A stretch of 64,000 nt of DNA. Origin: Moniliophthora roreri. Its lineage: Eukaryota; Basidiomycota; Agaricomycetes; Agaricales; Marasmiaceae. This document shows positions 1 to 17,253 of this stretch, piece by piece. A model generated the notes under the pieces. That model ran no database searches and was not told the origin of the DNA. It saw nothing but the letters and a program-made list of their open reading frames with translations. Location of the stretch: NCBI GenBank assembly GCA_001466705.2, contig LATX02000210.1, forward strand, positions 124,001 through 188,000, written 5' to 3'. A program made the translations under genes and the position numbers. How positions within the stretch are numbered: the first letter of the stretch is position 1; each line of letters begins with the position of its first letter.

Positions 1-1189
1 ATGCCTTGTCGGTACTAACATTTGTTCTCATACCGCCGTAAAGGTTGGCCTGATTATCGGCAAAGGTTAACCACGATCCTGCATAATCATAGGCCTGTGA
101 GATCAGATCAGTACAACAATGTATCGCGAAGCGGTCCGTACTGACCATCAAGTTCCAGAAGCTGAGCGCCGAGTTCATTTGAGAAACCTTGAGGTTGGCG
201 TAATTCTGAGCACCTGCTGATACAGCCGCCGTCAAAAGATAAGGTGTGGAATCGCCCTTGCGGCTAGCCAAGCTGTCGAAAGCCTTGCGGGTTTCCGTTA
301 GCAGATCTGCAAATCCTTGGCCTTCAGCAGAGTTTGACGGATATTCAAAGTCAAGGTCGATTCCATCAAATCCGTAATCCTCAATCAATTGAACTGCATT
401 GTTGACAAAGTTGGCTCGGCTAGAAGCCGAAGTGACGAAGCTAAAATGACCTAGAAGAACCTTAGAGACGGTCGCGAATAATACCAAACCCTTGTAAAGC
501 GCACCAGCCTGGGAATAAGTCCATCCACCGATCGAGAGCAAAACCTTCAGATTCCGATTCTTCAGCTTCAAGAGGTACCTATAGCACACATTTAATCTAC
601 GAAATGCAACCGATGGTAAGAAAACGCTTACAACTGCTTGAGGCATCCGTACAAGTTTGTGCCAGCCTCATCCCAAGAGTCACCAGGGAAATGCTTCTAT
701 ACTCTTTGTTAGTGAGCTGTCCTGATAATCAAAGTTAAATACAATCACCTCGCTGTCAGCATATGAGTCCGTGAGCTTGATGGCACCGTTCTCTGGACTA
801 ACATCGGCGAATGAATACAAGATATCTGCGAGTGCATGAGCTTGTTTGTACCGCATTAACAATGATGATACTCACGAGTGAGCTTTGACGGATCAATATC
901 GGTGGGCTCTGCAAATCGAGAGGCGACCGATAAGCAACAATTGATACACCCGATCGGACGACAACTCACGGAAATTAGCGCCGTAGATTCCCCAGTTTGT
1001 AAAGTAGGCAACTTGGAGTTTCCCAGTTGCACGCTTCTGAATGACCTTCGTCTCTGGGTTCACGGCAATGTTGAACGAATTGGGTGTGTCCTTATAGTTA
1101 TCCGGCCTGTGCATGACTTGGGTGGCCTGCACGAGGACACATGCTGCAGAGAGGAGTGAGAGGATACGAGAGAAGCTCCCGAGGACCAT
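1..1189 (-). CDS. GH18 (class V) chitinase, 3' end outside window
   Basis: Secreted chitinase that hydrolyses chitin, probably for cell-wall remodelling or mycoparasitic or nutritional use. The start ATG at 1189 opens a hydrophobic signal peptide (SRILSLLSAACVLVQA). I read seven exons: 1189-970, 908-876, 825-749, 696-632, 578-505, 450-146 and 94-1, all joined by GT-AG introns of about 50-60 nt. Visible family marks are the first strand VAYFTNWGIYGANF, the LLSIGGWTYS motif and the catalytic DxxDxDxE block, read here as FDGIDLDFEYP (near position 355); the last Glu is the expected acid/base. The C-terminal part, including any carbohydrate-binding module, lies beyond position 1. An exon model ignoring the introns would break the protein several times. 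Family assignment is secure; the biological substrate context is inference. Confidence 0.93.
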
Positions 1190-3499
1190 AGTGACCGTGG
1201 GCTGTCAGAAGTCTGAAGCGCCTGTTCTGCCAACTTGGAGCTTGCAAGTAGAATAAGAGTGTCTATTTGTACTCTCCCGCTAAACCCTAAGCAGCTCAGT
1301 TCCACGGTGAGTGGTCCGAGTATTCCCAGATACCAACAGTTGCGTATCGAAGGAAGAGAATGTCCACGCGGTACCAAGGATGCCGAAGGAGATGGGGAGA
1401 CGACGAAACATATGGATGCGTCCGAGAGAGGCTTGATACTATCTATTCCTACCCATGATTCGAAAAGCGCCACACGACACAGGTGTTATTGACGGAAGCA
1501 AGTCGGGTTTCTTTGGTATATCTACAACTCAATTAACGGTTCCGGAACGGATAGGCACTGAGTGAACTCACTAGTTGATCTAGGCAAGCAAGAGAACTCG
1601 TGGTTCTATATCCGGACGATGATTCTGATGAACCAGATATGTCTCTCAGACCATATCTCCCAAATTCGAACAAGAAACTGCCGAACGTTTGTTTTTGTTT
1701 TTTTCATATATTTTTGGTTGACTCGTGAAGTGCATGAAGTCTGGATAGCCAAGACTGCTTCATGACAGAAACGGTTTGGTTCGAGAAAATGCGACTTTCA
1801 AGCCGTTGCATCATCAAGGCATCTAGGAATAGTGCGACTCGTCGGTATGCAAGTGGTTGGCATCATGCAGGAATTAAAATGGTACTTGCCTTAAATTTGT
1901 GCCTCAAGCCCTCAATGCAAATGGAATGCAGCGTCATTCCTATCGGCCACAAAGACTGTAAACGGAGAAACTCCTGTGGAAAACAATTGAAAACAGCTTG
2001 AATTCAATGCTTCGAGGTTGTGGTAGTCGAAGCGAGAAAAAGACATGGGAAATTTTGATGGAAAGTTTGATGGCGATTGCCACCTTCTCACGCTTTACCT
2101 TCTGAGGTCTCTTCCAGTCTTTCTGCAGCCTTTGCCCATTTCGAATACGCTACATGCATCCGAGTTAATCCTAAGTATATTCTTGACTTATTAACTGGTA
2201 CGCTGGGCCGAGAAACTGCTCGGGTCACATCGGATGGCAGTTTTGTTTCAATGACAAAGGACCTACGGGTTCTGCGGCCCAGATGAGTGCATCTCTACCA
2301 TCCTGTGATATTGAAATTTAAGTTGTAGGCACGCTGAATTCTAATTCTTACAGCTGTTTGCGAGAAGAATGATGTAGGTTGCGACTGCCAACCAGTCGAC
2401 TCACTCATTTACTCTTACGACTACATGGTATCAGCCTGTAACAAAATGCAATCATTTCCATTATTTTTGCAAATAGCTGTAAAGCACTGAGCCAAGTTGA
2501 AGCCTAAAAGTGGACCCTGTCCATCTCAACAGCGATGATATCGCCACAAATTTCGAGCTCGGACGAACCTCATGCTTGCGAGCGCCCAACGTCATCCGGA
2601 ATGTCCAGATGACAAGCTTAAGGGCAGAGCGAAGACTGAACGCAGAACACCCTGTCAGCCACATATAGAGTTGCTGATGTACTCTGCTCAAGGTCCCTCC
2701 ATTATTTCTTCGTCAGCCCTAAACCAGTGTAGTACAGTGACCCGACAGCTAATACCTCGAGATCTCATTCTATCATTCTCCCTCCGACGACCATATGTTC
2801 GTCTCCGATTTCCCATGGCAGCATGATTCAAAACTCGAAACTGAATTGCATTGTAATTTACAGATTGGCACCACCTGGAAAGGCGAGCGGTAGCAGCGGC
2901 GGACCCCAGGGAACCATGTGAAGGTAAACCTGGAAGTCCCAAATCCAGGAAAGCCAAGTCTCATTGTACATGCCGGACTGTTCGGAGATTTGCGAGTAGT
3001 CATGTCTCAGATATATAGCTCTGCCTAGAAGTAAATTGGATTGTAGCACTCAGCGTCCATTCCAGCCACAATACAGATTATGTTCACATCTTTTCCATCT
3101 CTGAATGATGTGGGACTCTTACGAAGGACATAATCCTTGCTCGCGATCTTCATGCAATCGCAATCAATCACAGCACGCGATGGCCGGTAGTTGCGAGCCG
3201 ACAATATTGTAGTAAGAGTCAATGGCAGGCAATATTGGAAAAAGGATGTTGCAATGCATGCACAACTTCAACGTTTGTATACCACTCCATACGACCGGTA
3301 ATGCACGTACACGTTGTGCGGCCTGACTAAGAGGGCACTCCGTGAACGCGACTAAGTCGAGGAGCCCGTCAAATGCATCAATCCCCGATTCAACCCGCGG
3401 CAACGATCTGCCTGTGCACGCTGATTGCTGATGTGAAAAGTGTCATATGCGAGCGCATGGAACATAGATTTTGACTTATGTATGCATGATATAAACCAC
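1190..3499. other. 2.3-kb intergenic stretch
   Basis: Between the divergent side of the chitinase and the 3' end of the ribosomal protein S0 gene. All open frames are short, lack family motifs and overlap on several frames. The first few hundred bases should hold the chitinase promoter. I see no tRNA, repeat array or conserved protein here. Confidence 0.5.
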
Positions 3500-4443
3500 C
3501 TAGTCCCAACCCGTGTTGTTGGCACCTGCGTCTGCACTCCAGCTGGCGCCTGTAGGCTCTGCAGACCAATCGGTGGGTCCGCCAGGAGCGGGGTCCGCAG
3601 ACCAATCGAGGGCACCTGCAATAGAATCAGTAACCTGATCCGAACGGAGAAAACAAGACACTTACCACCCTCTTGAGCCAAAGCAGGGTTGATAGCACCT
3701 GCCTGCGGTGCGCTGCTCACATCCCACTCCTCGGCGCCAGCAGTCTGGGCAGGAGCCTCAACAGCAGCCTTTGCAGCGGCCTCCTCCTGCTGCTGCCTCT
3801 CTACTTCCTCAGGATCACGGTAGAAGAACATGTCGACCATGACATTCCAGCCATCGGAGGTACGAGGAATGGTTCCACGCAAGCGTAAGACCTCGCGAGC
3901 GAGTAACCACCAAATAAGACCGATGGAGTGCTTGGTTTTGTTGTTGGTGGGGATAGCAACATCGACAAACTTGAGAGGAGCGTCGGTATCGCAAAGAGCG
4001 ATGACAGGGATATTGACGTATGCTGCTTCACGGATGGCTTGGTGGTCAACACGGGGATCGGTGACGACAATCAGACGGGGTTCCTTGAATGAACGGGTAA
4101 TGTAGTTCGTGAAAGAACCGGGGGTGAAACGGCCAGCAATGGCTTGAGCACCGGTATTGGCGGCATATTTGAGGACAGCACGGTGTCCATAGGGTCTGGC
4201 GGAGATGACACAGACGTCGTTTGGGTTTTCAACGGCGGCGATGATACGAGCTGCAAAAACAAGTTTCTCCCAGGTCTTGCCAATGTTGAGAATATGGATC
4301 CCATCGTTGCGGCGTTTCCAGACGTAAGGCTCCATCTGTTTATCGCAGTTTTTGGTGCCGATGTGGCATTGGGCGGCCAGCAAGAGCTGAATTTCTTCTT
4401 CAGTCGCACTCAAGACGCTCGGAAGTTTCGATATGCTAGCCAT
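3500..4443 (-). CDS. RPS0: 40S ribosomal protein S0 (uS2, laminin-receptor homologue)
   Basis: Component of the small ribosomal subunit head, needed for 20S pre-rRNA processing. Two exons, 4443-3666 and 3615-3500, give 297 residues. The core is typical of uS2: [46 protein letters not shown] and [12 protein letters not shown]. The C-terminal exon carries three acidic/tryptophan repeats ([21 protein letters not shown]) ending in GWD, as in eukaryotic S0/SA tails. The intron starts gtaagt and ends cag. An open frame runs on through the intron and past it, which would give a wrong C-terminus. The ATG follows directly on a gcag, so an intron in the 5' UTR ending right before the start is possible. 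Start choice rests on the family N-terminus ([16 protein letters not shown]). Confidence 0.95.
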
Positions 4444-5060
4444 CTGCGGGCACATCCAATCAAGTCAGTTTCAATCCACCAAAAAATGCTGCCATTCTGG
4501 GATACTTTGCAGCTTCACAGATCGATAGTAGACGATGCGTACCTTGGCGGGTGTTTTGAGGGCCTTGCTACGTGGGGGAGAGCTTGGGCGACGACAACGG
4601 CTTCTGGCCGATTTGTCCTGGTGCGAAAACTTGGGTGTTTTGCTTGCGCGTGCTTGGTTCACGTGGGACTTGGTCTATGGACCATGATATGTCTCACTGG
4701 TATATGCACTCCTTCACGACCCTTTCTCATTTGATGTACGTCAGATATTTCGAGGATAGCATGGCATTACGGTAGGTTGGTCGGAGGAATGGTGCGCTAA
4801 ACTCTTCAATGGCTTTCTATTATCCTTTTCTTGTACATGCATTCCAATACTTGGAAACTACAACCAACAGCTACAATACGAGCGCCTCCAGTCAGACACG
4901 CCCTGACCAAGTAAGCTGAAACCACCATTGATTCTACAAACTCTTCCTACTGCGCCTGGGTCAGGAAGTTAAAGAAACCCCACCACCTTTTCAAATCTAT
5001 TTGAAAAATCTCGACAAGTAGCTTATCACTCCACCAGTGTCGACCTTCGAGTGCTTACGT
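4444..5060. other. Intergenic, RPS0 upstream region
   Basis: 617 bases between the RPS0 start and the AROM stop. It must contain the RPS0 promoter and probably a 5' UTR intron, since a splice acceptor abuts the ATG. No coding signal is seen. Confidence 0.5.
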
Positions 5061-10151
<5,091 letters not shown>

Positions 10152-10481
10152 TCTAATAAAGGGAAGAAGAAAAGGTGAAGAATGGTGCCACGTACAGGAG
10201 CTTTTGTATGAAGGCACTCTGAGGCTCTGACTCGAAATTGTTTTGACGGGAATCGCTTTCTCCGTTCCACACGTGTGGACCCCGCGCACGAAGCGAGGTG
10301 AATTATCGGCCGTAGAATCTCAACTCACAACTGCAGGTACCCGTGCACCGGCCGACTCACTGCCTTCTTTAACGTTTGAAACTTGAACGTGGAGGTACAA
10401 GACAGTCTAATTGCTATCCAATACATCATACTACAGATCTACATATTACAGTATACTAGTATACTTGTATTCCTTGGCCGT
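10152..10481. other. AROM upstream / RPI downstream spacer
   Basis: 330 bases between two same-strand genes. It should hold the AROM promoter. No further feature is recognised. Confidence 0.45.
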
Positions 10482-11891
10482 TCAATTTCCAACCACTTGT
10501 TCCACTCTACCGTCCTTCCATTTTACCGTAACACTTCCATCCTATCGAACGAGAGATCAGCAACGTTTGATTGCAAAGCAAGCAGAACAAACCTGGTTGC
10601 CAAAGTACGCAGCTTGAGCCATATGACAGAATAATCCGACTTCGACGACACCAGTCAGCATCTTTATCTGTGCCATGATCTAGAGGGTCGATGAGACCTC
10701 AGTCCATGCTAATGGATGCGACGGTTATTACCGTGTACGGGTCTTTCATCCTGTCCTCATCAAATGGTGCATCTATGATGAAGTTGCCGTTATCCGTTAC
10801 CACCGGTCCAGCTATTGGTGCGTTTGATGAGTGCAGCGAAAGATTCGGAAGTTTGAAATCAGGGCGAACCTTTCGCCACAGCCATTCGTAGGGTTGCCTT
10901 GGGCGAGCCGATGACAGTATGCAGGTTACCGAGAACTTTGGCGTACGCGAACGGAACGACCTCAATTGGAACGCCTGCCTTGAACTAGAGAAGAGATTTG
11001 AGCACATTAAAATGAAATAGAGATCCAAGGATACGCACCGTTGTACCGAGGTATTCTACATTCTTGCGATAATCAGCAACTAGAATGAATCTAGAAACTA
11101 CTATCTTAGAGGCTGGCGATGTATGAAATAGTTGATACAGGGCCCACGTTAATGCAGCTTCTGCAATTACTTTCTCCCGTAAATGACATGCTCCACCACC
11201 CTTTATGCAGTTGAGCTCGACGTCAACCCTAAAAAAGGAGGTTAGCGAAATCGGTGGAGCAAGAACACCGTGTATCTTACTCGTCTGCGCCGTCTATAGT
11301 CACGTCAATAGTAGGATATTGATCAACATCTCCCAGAGTCAGGCCAGATTGAACGATGAGTTCTTTTGATTGGAAACCTGAATCATGGATGTAAGCGTGA
11401 TAAGAATGAAGGAGGTGCGAGCTTTTCACCAGTAGGAACGAAAACACGATCCTTGTTGGCCTCAACTCCTTGACTGACGATTCGCTCAACGACGTAAGGT
11501 ACAGTAGATCCTGATGCACATGAAAAGGGGTTGCAGTTTTAAACATCTTCAAGTTCGTACCAGATCCAATGCCGATGACCTATAAATTTCTCAACCTTGA
11601 GAAATGGGATGCAAGGGGGATTAATGACTCACTCACCCGATATTCTGACTTCACATGTTGATCAACTGCTGTCCACGCCGCTAATTGCTTCGACTTTTCG
11701 ATGACAGAAAGCTCCCCAGGAGGGATGGGTGACTTCAAAGGCTTTATGATGCGTTTATCTGCTGCAAGTAGTCAGTCATGTGCATGAAATACTAGAGAAT
11801 ACACACAGTTGGGATTTGCGAGAGCACCAGGCGTTAGTTGCGATTCTGGGATGGCATTGGCGACCATAGAAAGACGTTTACTCAATAACAT
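10482..11891 (-). CDS. RKI1: Ribose-5-phosphate isomerase A
   Basis: Interconverts ribose-5-phosphate and ribulose-5-phosphate in the non-oxidative pentose-phosphate pathway. Eleven exons: 11891-11807, 11761-11637, 11579-11561, 11510-11430, 11377-11281, 11228-11148, 11090-11039, 10984-10870, 10811-10732, 10679-10593 and 10541-10482, giving 293 residues. RpiA marks are IGIGSGSTV with the family GSGST, FQSKELI, the catalytic [44 protein letters not shown] and a C-terminal AYFGNQDGSVTV. The 19-nt exon 3 encodes the first half of the GSGST loop. The intron 11147-11091 contains no in-frame stop, so it can be missed and would insert about 19 residues. The N-terminus is slightly longer than in yeast, with [10 protein letters not shown] before the conserved part; a second ATG lies eight codons in. 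Confidence 0.93.
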
Positions 11892-12196
11892 GTTGTCTTC
11901 AATATGTGCTGTCCTGGAGGAAAGGAGAGATGAGAAGGCAATGTGTCAAAACATTCCGCCGCACAAGTCACGACTCTGAGGATGTGACTGAGAGAAGCTC
12001 ACCTCGTGTCTGGCTTGATCTGTGCTGGCAAAGGCATTCTGAACACAAGAGAGCTAAAAGTCCTGGATTTGAAGGGAGTAGATAAGTTACGAGTTCTAGG
12101 GGCAAGTGGGATCATACATGAAATATTAACTCGGGCCGTCTCCATTTCTCACTTACACCATCGCACGGCCGCGGACGATCTGGTTGCCCTGTGGCA
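11892..12196. promoter_or_regulatory. Shared divergent promoter, RPI / TFB5
   Basis: 305 bases between the oppositely directed starts of ribose-5-phosphate isomerase and TFB5. Both promoters must fit here. I do not see a clear TATA box at a fixed distance from either start. Confidence 0.45.
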
Positions 12197-12538
12197 ATGA
12201 GGGCAGTAAAAGGTGAGCACTGGATTCGAATATACGCACTTGCTCCACTCATTTATTCTTAGGCGTTCTTCTTACCTGGTCAGTTGGTCCTCTGACTCAT
12301 ACAAAGGCAGTAGTTCAGGTTTTTGCAGTGATCCTGCTGTAAAACAGATTTTGCTCATCATGAATGAAAGGCAGCATTTCATCCTTGAAGACCTTGATGA
12401 TAACCATTTAGTCATCAAGGCAGACGAGGAGTATCGTGTTCGAAGGGAACTTGAAGCAGAAGTGCGTGCTAGTTTCAACAACGGTACAAAAGCTAATACC
12501 TGTTCTAGTTGGAAAAGAACACTTACAGCATGGACTAA
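12197..12538 (+). CDS. TFB5: TFIIH subunit TFB5 (TTDA/GTF2H5 homologue)
   Basis: Smallest core subunit of TFIIH, which acts in transcription initiation and nucleotide-excision repair by stabilising the p52/Tfb2 partner. Four exons, 12197-12212 (16 nt), 12263-12278 (16 nt), 12329-12461 and 12509-12538, give 64 residues. The translation starts MRAVKGVLLTCDPAVKQILL and contains the family core QHHF-like ERQHFILEDLDDNHLVIK and a LEKNTY ending, matching yeast and human TFB5 in length and motif order. No single frame carries the protein: the first two exons are too short and the last exon is in another frame, so open-frame callers report a wrong 147-residue product starting at a GTG. All introns are GT-AG and about 50 nt. 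Confidence 0.93.
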
Positions 12539-13291
12539 GCATTTCTGTTACATGAAACTCGCAAGTTTGGCTGTACGAAATTATGGGAAGGCCAAGCGAT
12601 CGGTAATGCGATGCCTTCATTCGGGGTCGGTAGCGAGCAATACGAAGGAGCAATAGTATACAGTGATTGTGTCTAAGCAAGACGGAACATTATAAAGTCA
12701 GATAATGGCAGGCAACGGAAAGCTGTAACTGGACAGACGCAGTAAGAAACGACGCAGACAGTAAGGAAGACGGAGCAAACAAGATACGTAACCTAAGTAC
12801 TAACTAACTACAGGGTGTGACACAGAACGAATCAAAGTACAAGCAGGTATGCAATGCCAATCCAGCGACCGACCGTCCTTCCCTGACAAGATCTTAGACG
12901 CTTACTCTAGTGCAACACGCCGCTAGTGAGCCAATGCAGCCCGCTTCGGCGAGTTGTTTCGCATGTTTTACAGACCTAGGTTTGACGAAACGTCTTCTGC
13001 TGTCGAAGCAACAAGATTGGTCGAGAGCTCGAGGCTCTCGACGATATCCCTTGTTCGGCGCCCCCGACAGCCAATGATATCACAACACTAACCCCGAGCC
13101 TGGTTCGGCCTTGGCATTGACTTGCATGCAAGGTGGCTGAAACACTAAACTGAGGGCGGCACCCCAGGGTTCACCATGTGCGGAGCACGAGTAGCTTAAT
13201 TCTAGTCCGATATACGGCTAGTTTTGTGCTGTAATATACGGATCATGGTATTACAAGGTGGTCGAAATGTGTATCGCAATCGTGTTCGTTT
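12539..13291. other. Convergent intergenic region
   Basis: 753 bases between the 3' ends of TFB5 (+) and the BCS1-like gene (-). It should hold both terminators. No coding or RNA feature is recognised. Confidence 0.45.
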
Positions 13292-15417
13292 CTACACCTT
13301 CCCGTTTCCGAGGGCCTCCTGAACTTTCCTTTCTATGTCCTCTCGTATCTCCTTGATTAGTTTATCCTTATCGTCCTCCTTCATCGTCTCCTTCGCCTTC
13401 TCTTCCTTCTCTTTCGTTTCCTGTACCGCTTTCTCCTTCTCCTTTGCAGTCTTCTCCTCTTTCTCCTTCCCGGCCCAATCCTTAAAGTTCTTCACTGCCT
13501 CGACTGGGCGAGTTTTATACAACATCAAGTACCCCTGCAGCGCCGCCATCGAAAATTCTCGCTCCTGAAGGTCTCCGGCAAACTCTTTTGCGAGCCCCCT
13601 TAACTCTTCATTCGACAGACTAGGCGCGCGGTGTCGATGTGACCGCTGTCCGGTTCGAAGCTCGAGCTCGAGCTTCTCCGGGTCCTCTGCAGACCCATAG
13701 CCCGAGTCGCTACTCTTATCACTACTTCCATTTTCCTCACTATCCTTCTTTAGATCCTCTTCGGGTTTGTAAAACCTCGCAAAGAGTTCTTCAGCCTGGT
13801 ATTTACTTGCATTCCTGAACTCGATGTGAAGATCCATTCGACCAGGTCGACAAAGGGCCGGATCAAGAGATGAGTACTTGTTCGTCGTAGCAAATAAGAT
13901 TCGACCTTCTTGAGCGCCAACACCGTCAAGTGCATTGAGTAATCCACTAAGACTCAACCTGTAAATAGACCGTATCAGGATCAATGGGATGATTTTGCAG
14001 TCAAGCATCTGTTACCCACTTGTTCGTTGTCGGAGGAGCTTGAGGACCACCCGGTGTCGAGGGCTTCTGCGATCCGGGACTGGATTCCACAGCAGGGGCA
14101 TCTCGGGATAGGCCATGGGTAAACGCGGCGTCAATGTCTTCCATGAGCGCTACACATCTCTGTGGGAGCTGGTTGATCAATTCATTCAGAGCGGTATCGT
14201 CAAGGCCAGCTCGAGAAAGCGTGATGATATATACATCCAATCCAAGTTCACCGGCCATGCTGTGAATAAGAGATGTCTTTCCGCTTCCTGGTGCACCGTG
14301 CTATACAACCACCATCAGCAATACGGTCGGAATACTGGAGGGAACGATATACCAAAAGATAGCCCCTTCGGAAAGGTATTCCACGTTCAGAGTACCAGGT
14401 TTTACTATCTAGAAACTCACGAGCATCCTCGAAGAGCATATCCTTGATGCCGGGATCGAGAATAATCGATCGCATGCTACGTTTGGAGCGAGAAGCAACG
14501 TGTCTCCAGTTGTTGTTTCTATAATTGCAAATTGCAAAAGTATAAATATCAAGCTTCTGGAGGAAGGACGGAATGTGGCGCTCACATGTCTGACGTGTAC
14601 ACGGACATGCTATGTTCTTGTGCAGCTAAATAGGCATCTCTAGCTTCTTGAAGCAAGGAAACTAAAAGCTTGTGGCTTCTCGTGAGTATACTAAATAGTA
14701 AATTCGAAAGATTAGCACCCCCAATGCACAAGCCAAATCGCAGAGAAAACTCACCTGATATGAAGTGTACGTTCTCTGTGCCCCCAGAACGGTTGCGAGT
14801 CTTCCTGCGTGCGTGTGATCTGCATGTACCTGCCTTTGTACCAAAGAGTGTAGCTCGTAAAAAGAGAAGGTTGATATGATAATTGACGAGTGGTCTGGTA
14901 CGTGTCTTCGCCGTCTAATTGAATGACGCCGTTAGCGGCTCCGAAGGTGTTCGTGCTAACAGATACGTCGCGCGTCTTTTCTACAAGATGGGATAGCATC
15001 AGCCTATATCATTCAACCACTACAGTGGTATACTTACTCCAAGAAGGCTGCTGCGAGAGCCAAACCATCATCCATTCTGTAAAGAAACGTCAGTCAATCC
15101 AACCGTGCAATGGACATAGAGTACCCACGGTAGCTAGGATCATCTTGCTCAAAGTTCGCGTACATCCAGAATGAGCTGATCGCCTTTGAATACATCGTGA
15201 AGATGAACCGTCGGCATGTTTCAAAGAAACCACCAATGACGATCAGCTTGACCCAGTCTCGTAGAGCAGTAAAGGAGAACAAGAAACTAATGAGAGCTGA
15301 TATATCATTGACGCTAAAACCATTTGATGGTGAGGGGGCAGTAGCATTTGACGCGAAAGCAGAGTTCTTGACTCCTTCACTAATTTGGAGAATCTGTTGG
15401 AGGTAGCCTTCAGCCAT
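13292..15417 (-). CDS. BCS1-like AAA ATPase, probably mitochondrial inner membrane
   Basis: Seven exons, 15417-15129, 15076-15038, 14980-14755, 14690-14586, 14518-14353, 14300-14020 and 13958-13292, give 590 residues. An N-terminal hydrophobic segment (about residues 35-60) precedes a BCS1_N-type domain and one AAA module: P-loop GAPGSGKT (277-284), Walker B VALMEDIDAAF (about 325-335) and the second region of homology ATTNKYSSLDPALCRPGRMD. The C-terminus is a long Lys/Glu-rich, probably coiled-coil tail, absent from yeast Bcs1. True Bcs1 translocates the Rieske protein into complex III. Fungi of this group carry many BCS1-like paralogues, and the acidic linker after the AAA module plus the charged tail suggest this is a paralogue rather than the orthologue. 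The exact role is unknown. The start is the first ATG; an upstream TTG-initiated extension was not used. Confidence 0.87.
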
Positions 15418-15874
15418 GAGAGGGATAAAGATAGACAAAGGATCTGGGCGATGAAAGGTCCGTTTTTATACCAGGCGCTATGCGCCTAGCACCCTTACAA
15501 TTGATCTCATCAGCATCGTGGCACGCTGAGTACGAAACCCTTGCTTCTTTTGACTCATGTTGCAGTGTTTTAGTCGATAATATTGCGTTTTAACTGCGCG
15601 CGCCCAGCGTCTGAATGCATGAAAAAAGAAATGGGCGTCGACGAAATTTCGGCACTTACACGTCAAAAAAAGGAACCATCGAGTCGGGCTTTGTTTGGGA
15701 CCGGCGAAGGCACAAGGCGATACGCTGCATGCGTGCGCATTGCAGTAAATCCCACTCCACGAAAGGCATTTATATTGAAGTACATGGAAGGGCTATAACT
15801 GAAGCATTCGCAGTTTCTAGGATGTGTATTCAATAGGAATTACTCGTCGTGACACAGAAACGTACAAGTCTAAA
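15418..15874. other. Spacer between HIS5 and BCS1-like gene
   Basis: 457 bases between two minus-strand genes, presumably the BCS1-like promoter and the HIS5 3' end. No supported coding region. Confidence 0.4.
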
Positions 15875-17253
15875 TCAGATCTCCTTCAAGACCTTTCCGA
15901 GCTCCCCGATCACCGCCGCATTCTCCTCTTCACTTCCGATCGTAATTCTGATGCATGCTTCGCATCCAGGCTCGTTCCCCCGGAATCTAACAACGATGCC
16001 CCGCTGCTCTGCCAAAGTCTTGTAAACTTTTTGCGAGCGCACGTTATCAGGCCGCCTGGCACCATCATCCGAGGCATCCTTGTTCAGAATAGGGATCATA
16101 ACAAAATTGGCATCGTTGCCGCCGATAGCCTGACCAACGCCAAGCGATTCGAGGGTCCTAAGAGCTTTGAGAAGGTCGCCGCGGGAGGAGACAAGTGTAT
16201 CGACTTTGGCTCGCATACTGGAAAGAGAAGGAGGCGAGAGGGCAGATAGAGCCAGATGCGCTGTAGGAGTGGAAATATTGTAAGGTGCCTTGGTGTTGGT
16301 GAGAACTTGAATGAGTGGAGGTTGAGCGATAGCCATTCCAAGTCTGTAATATATCCCACATGAATCTCAGTGTCGTTGGAAAAACAAGTAAGGTGATCAA
16401 CTTACCTGATAGCAGCTAAACCAAAACTCTTGCTCAAGGTTTGCATTACGCAAATATTTGCATAGTCCTGGACGAGAGAAACGGCACTGCTGCCCTCTTT
16501 CGAGAAATCGATATAGGCTTCATCGATAACGACAATCCCTTTGAAATTTTCGTAATCGAGGATTGCCCGAATGGATGAAAGGGAAATCAAAGTTCCGGTG
16601 GGATTGCCAGGTGAACAGAGAAAAATAAGCTTTATTCCTGGATCGGAATCGACCGCTTTTTTCACCTAAAATTTAAAAATCAAAATGAGATACAAAATTT
16701 GGGTGAGAACAATACGGCGTACCTCGTCAACTCTTAGACTAAACCTGCCCTTTTCCCCGCCTTCGCCTTCCTGCCCGCTCAACTCTAAAGGAATTTTGAC
16801 GACTCCGATGTCATTGACCTGAGCACAAACGCTATACATTCCATATGTCGGGGGTGTTATGAGAATTTTTTCTTGACCGCCTGGGGTTACACAAACCCGC
16901 ATGAGCAGGTCAATAATTTCATCTGACCCTACACCAAGGAAGACGTTATCAATGCCTGGTATTGAACGTAGTGATTTGAGACGATCTTTAATCAAATCGT
17001 GAGATGGATCAGGGTATCGGTGAAGGTTGAGGTCGAGAGTTGAGTTGAGTTCTGATTTCGCGTGTCCATTGGGCTGAGGAATGGAATGTCCTAGGGCGTT
17101 TTCGTTTGCATCGAGAAGAATTCCTTCTTTGTAATCGTCTCTGGCGCATCTATATGGGTGAAGGGCTAGAATATTTGGTCGAATAACATTCTCGATGTCA
17201 AAGTGGGATGGTTTAGATGGGGGTAGGTTGGGAGAAAGACCGTGAATGGGCAT
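15875..17253 (-). CDS. HIS5: Histidinol-phosphate aminotransferase
   Basis: PLP enzyme of histidine biosynthesis, converting imidazole-acetol phosphate to histidinol phosphate. Three exons, 17253-16723, 16665-16406 and 16343-15875, give 419 residues, near the fungal norm. Visible marks are the N-terminal NILALHPYRCARDDY, LDANENALG (substrate-side), the FLGVGSDEIIDLL motif, CSPGNPTGT, the PLP-ring DEAYIDF and the Schiff-base lysine in TLSKSFGLAAIRLGMA (about residue 255). The C-terminal VVRFRGNEPGCEACIRIT carries the conserved arginines that bind the carboxylate and phosphate. The codon before the ATG is GTG, so the start is at 17253. Both introns are GT-AG (57 and 62 nt). Confidence 0.95.

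Noticed and set aside
1235..2286. Small plus-strand frames upstream of the chitinase
   Set aside because: Start at mixed codons, no family motif, no consistent splice model.
3352..3499. C-terminal extension of the ribosomal S0 frame
   Set aside because: That frame reads through the intron at 3665-3616. Splicing gives the family tail ending GWD and a stop at 3500.
13335..13568. Ser/Phe-rich plus-strand frame
   Set aside because: Antisense shadow of the Lys/Glu-rich tail of the BCS1-like gene.
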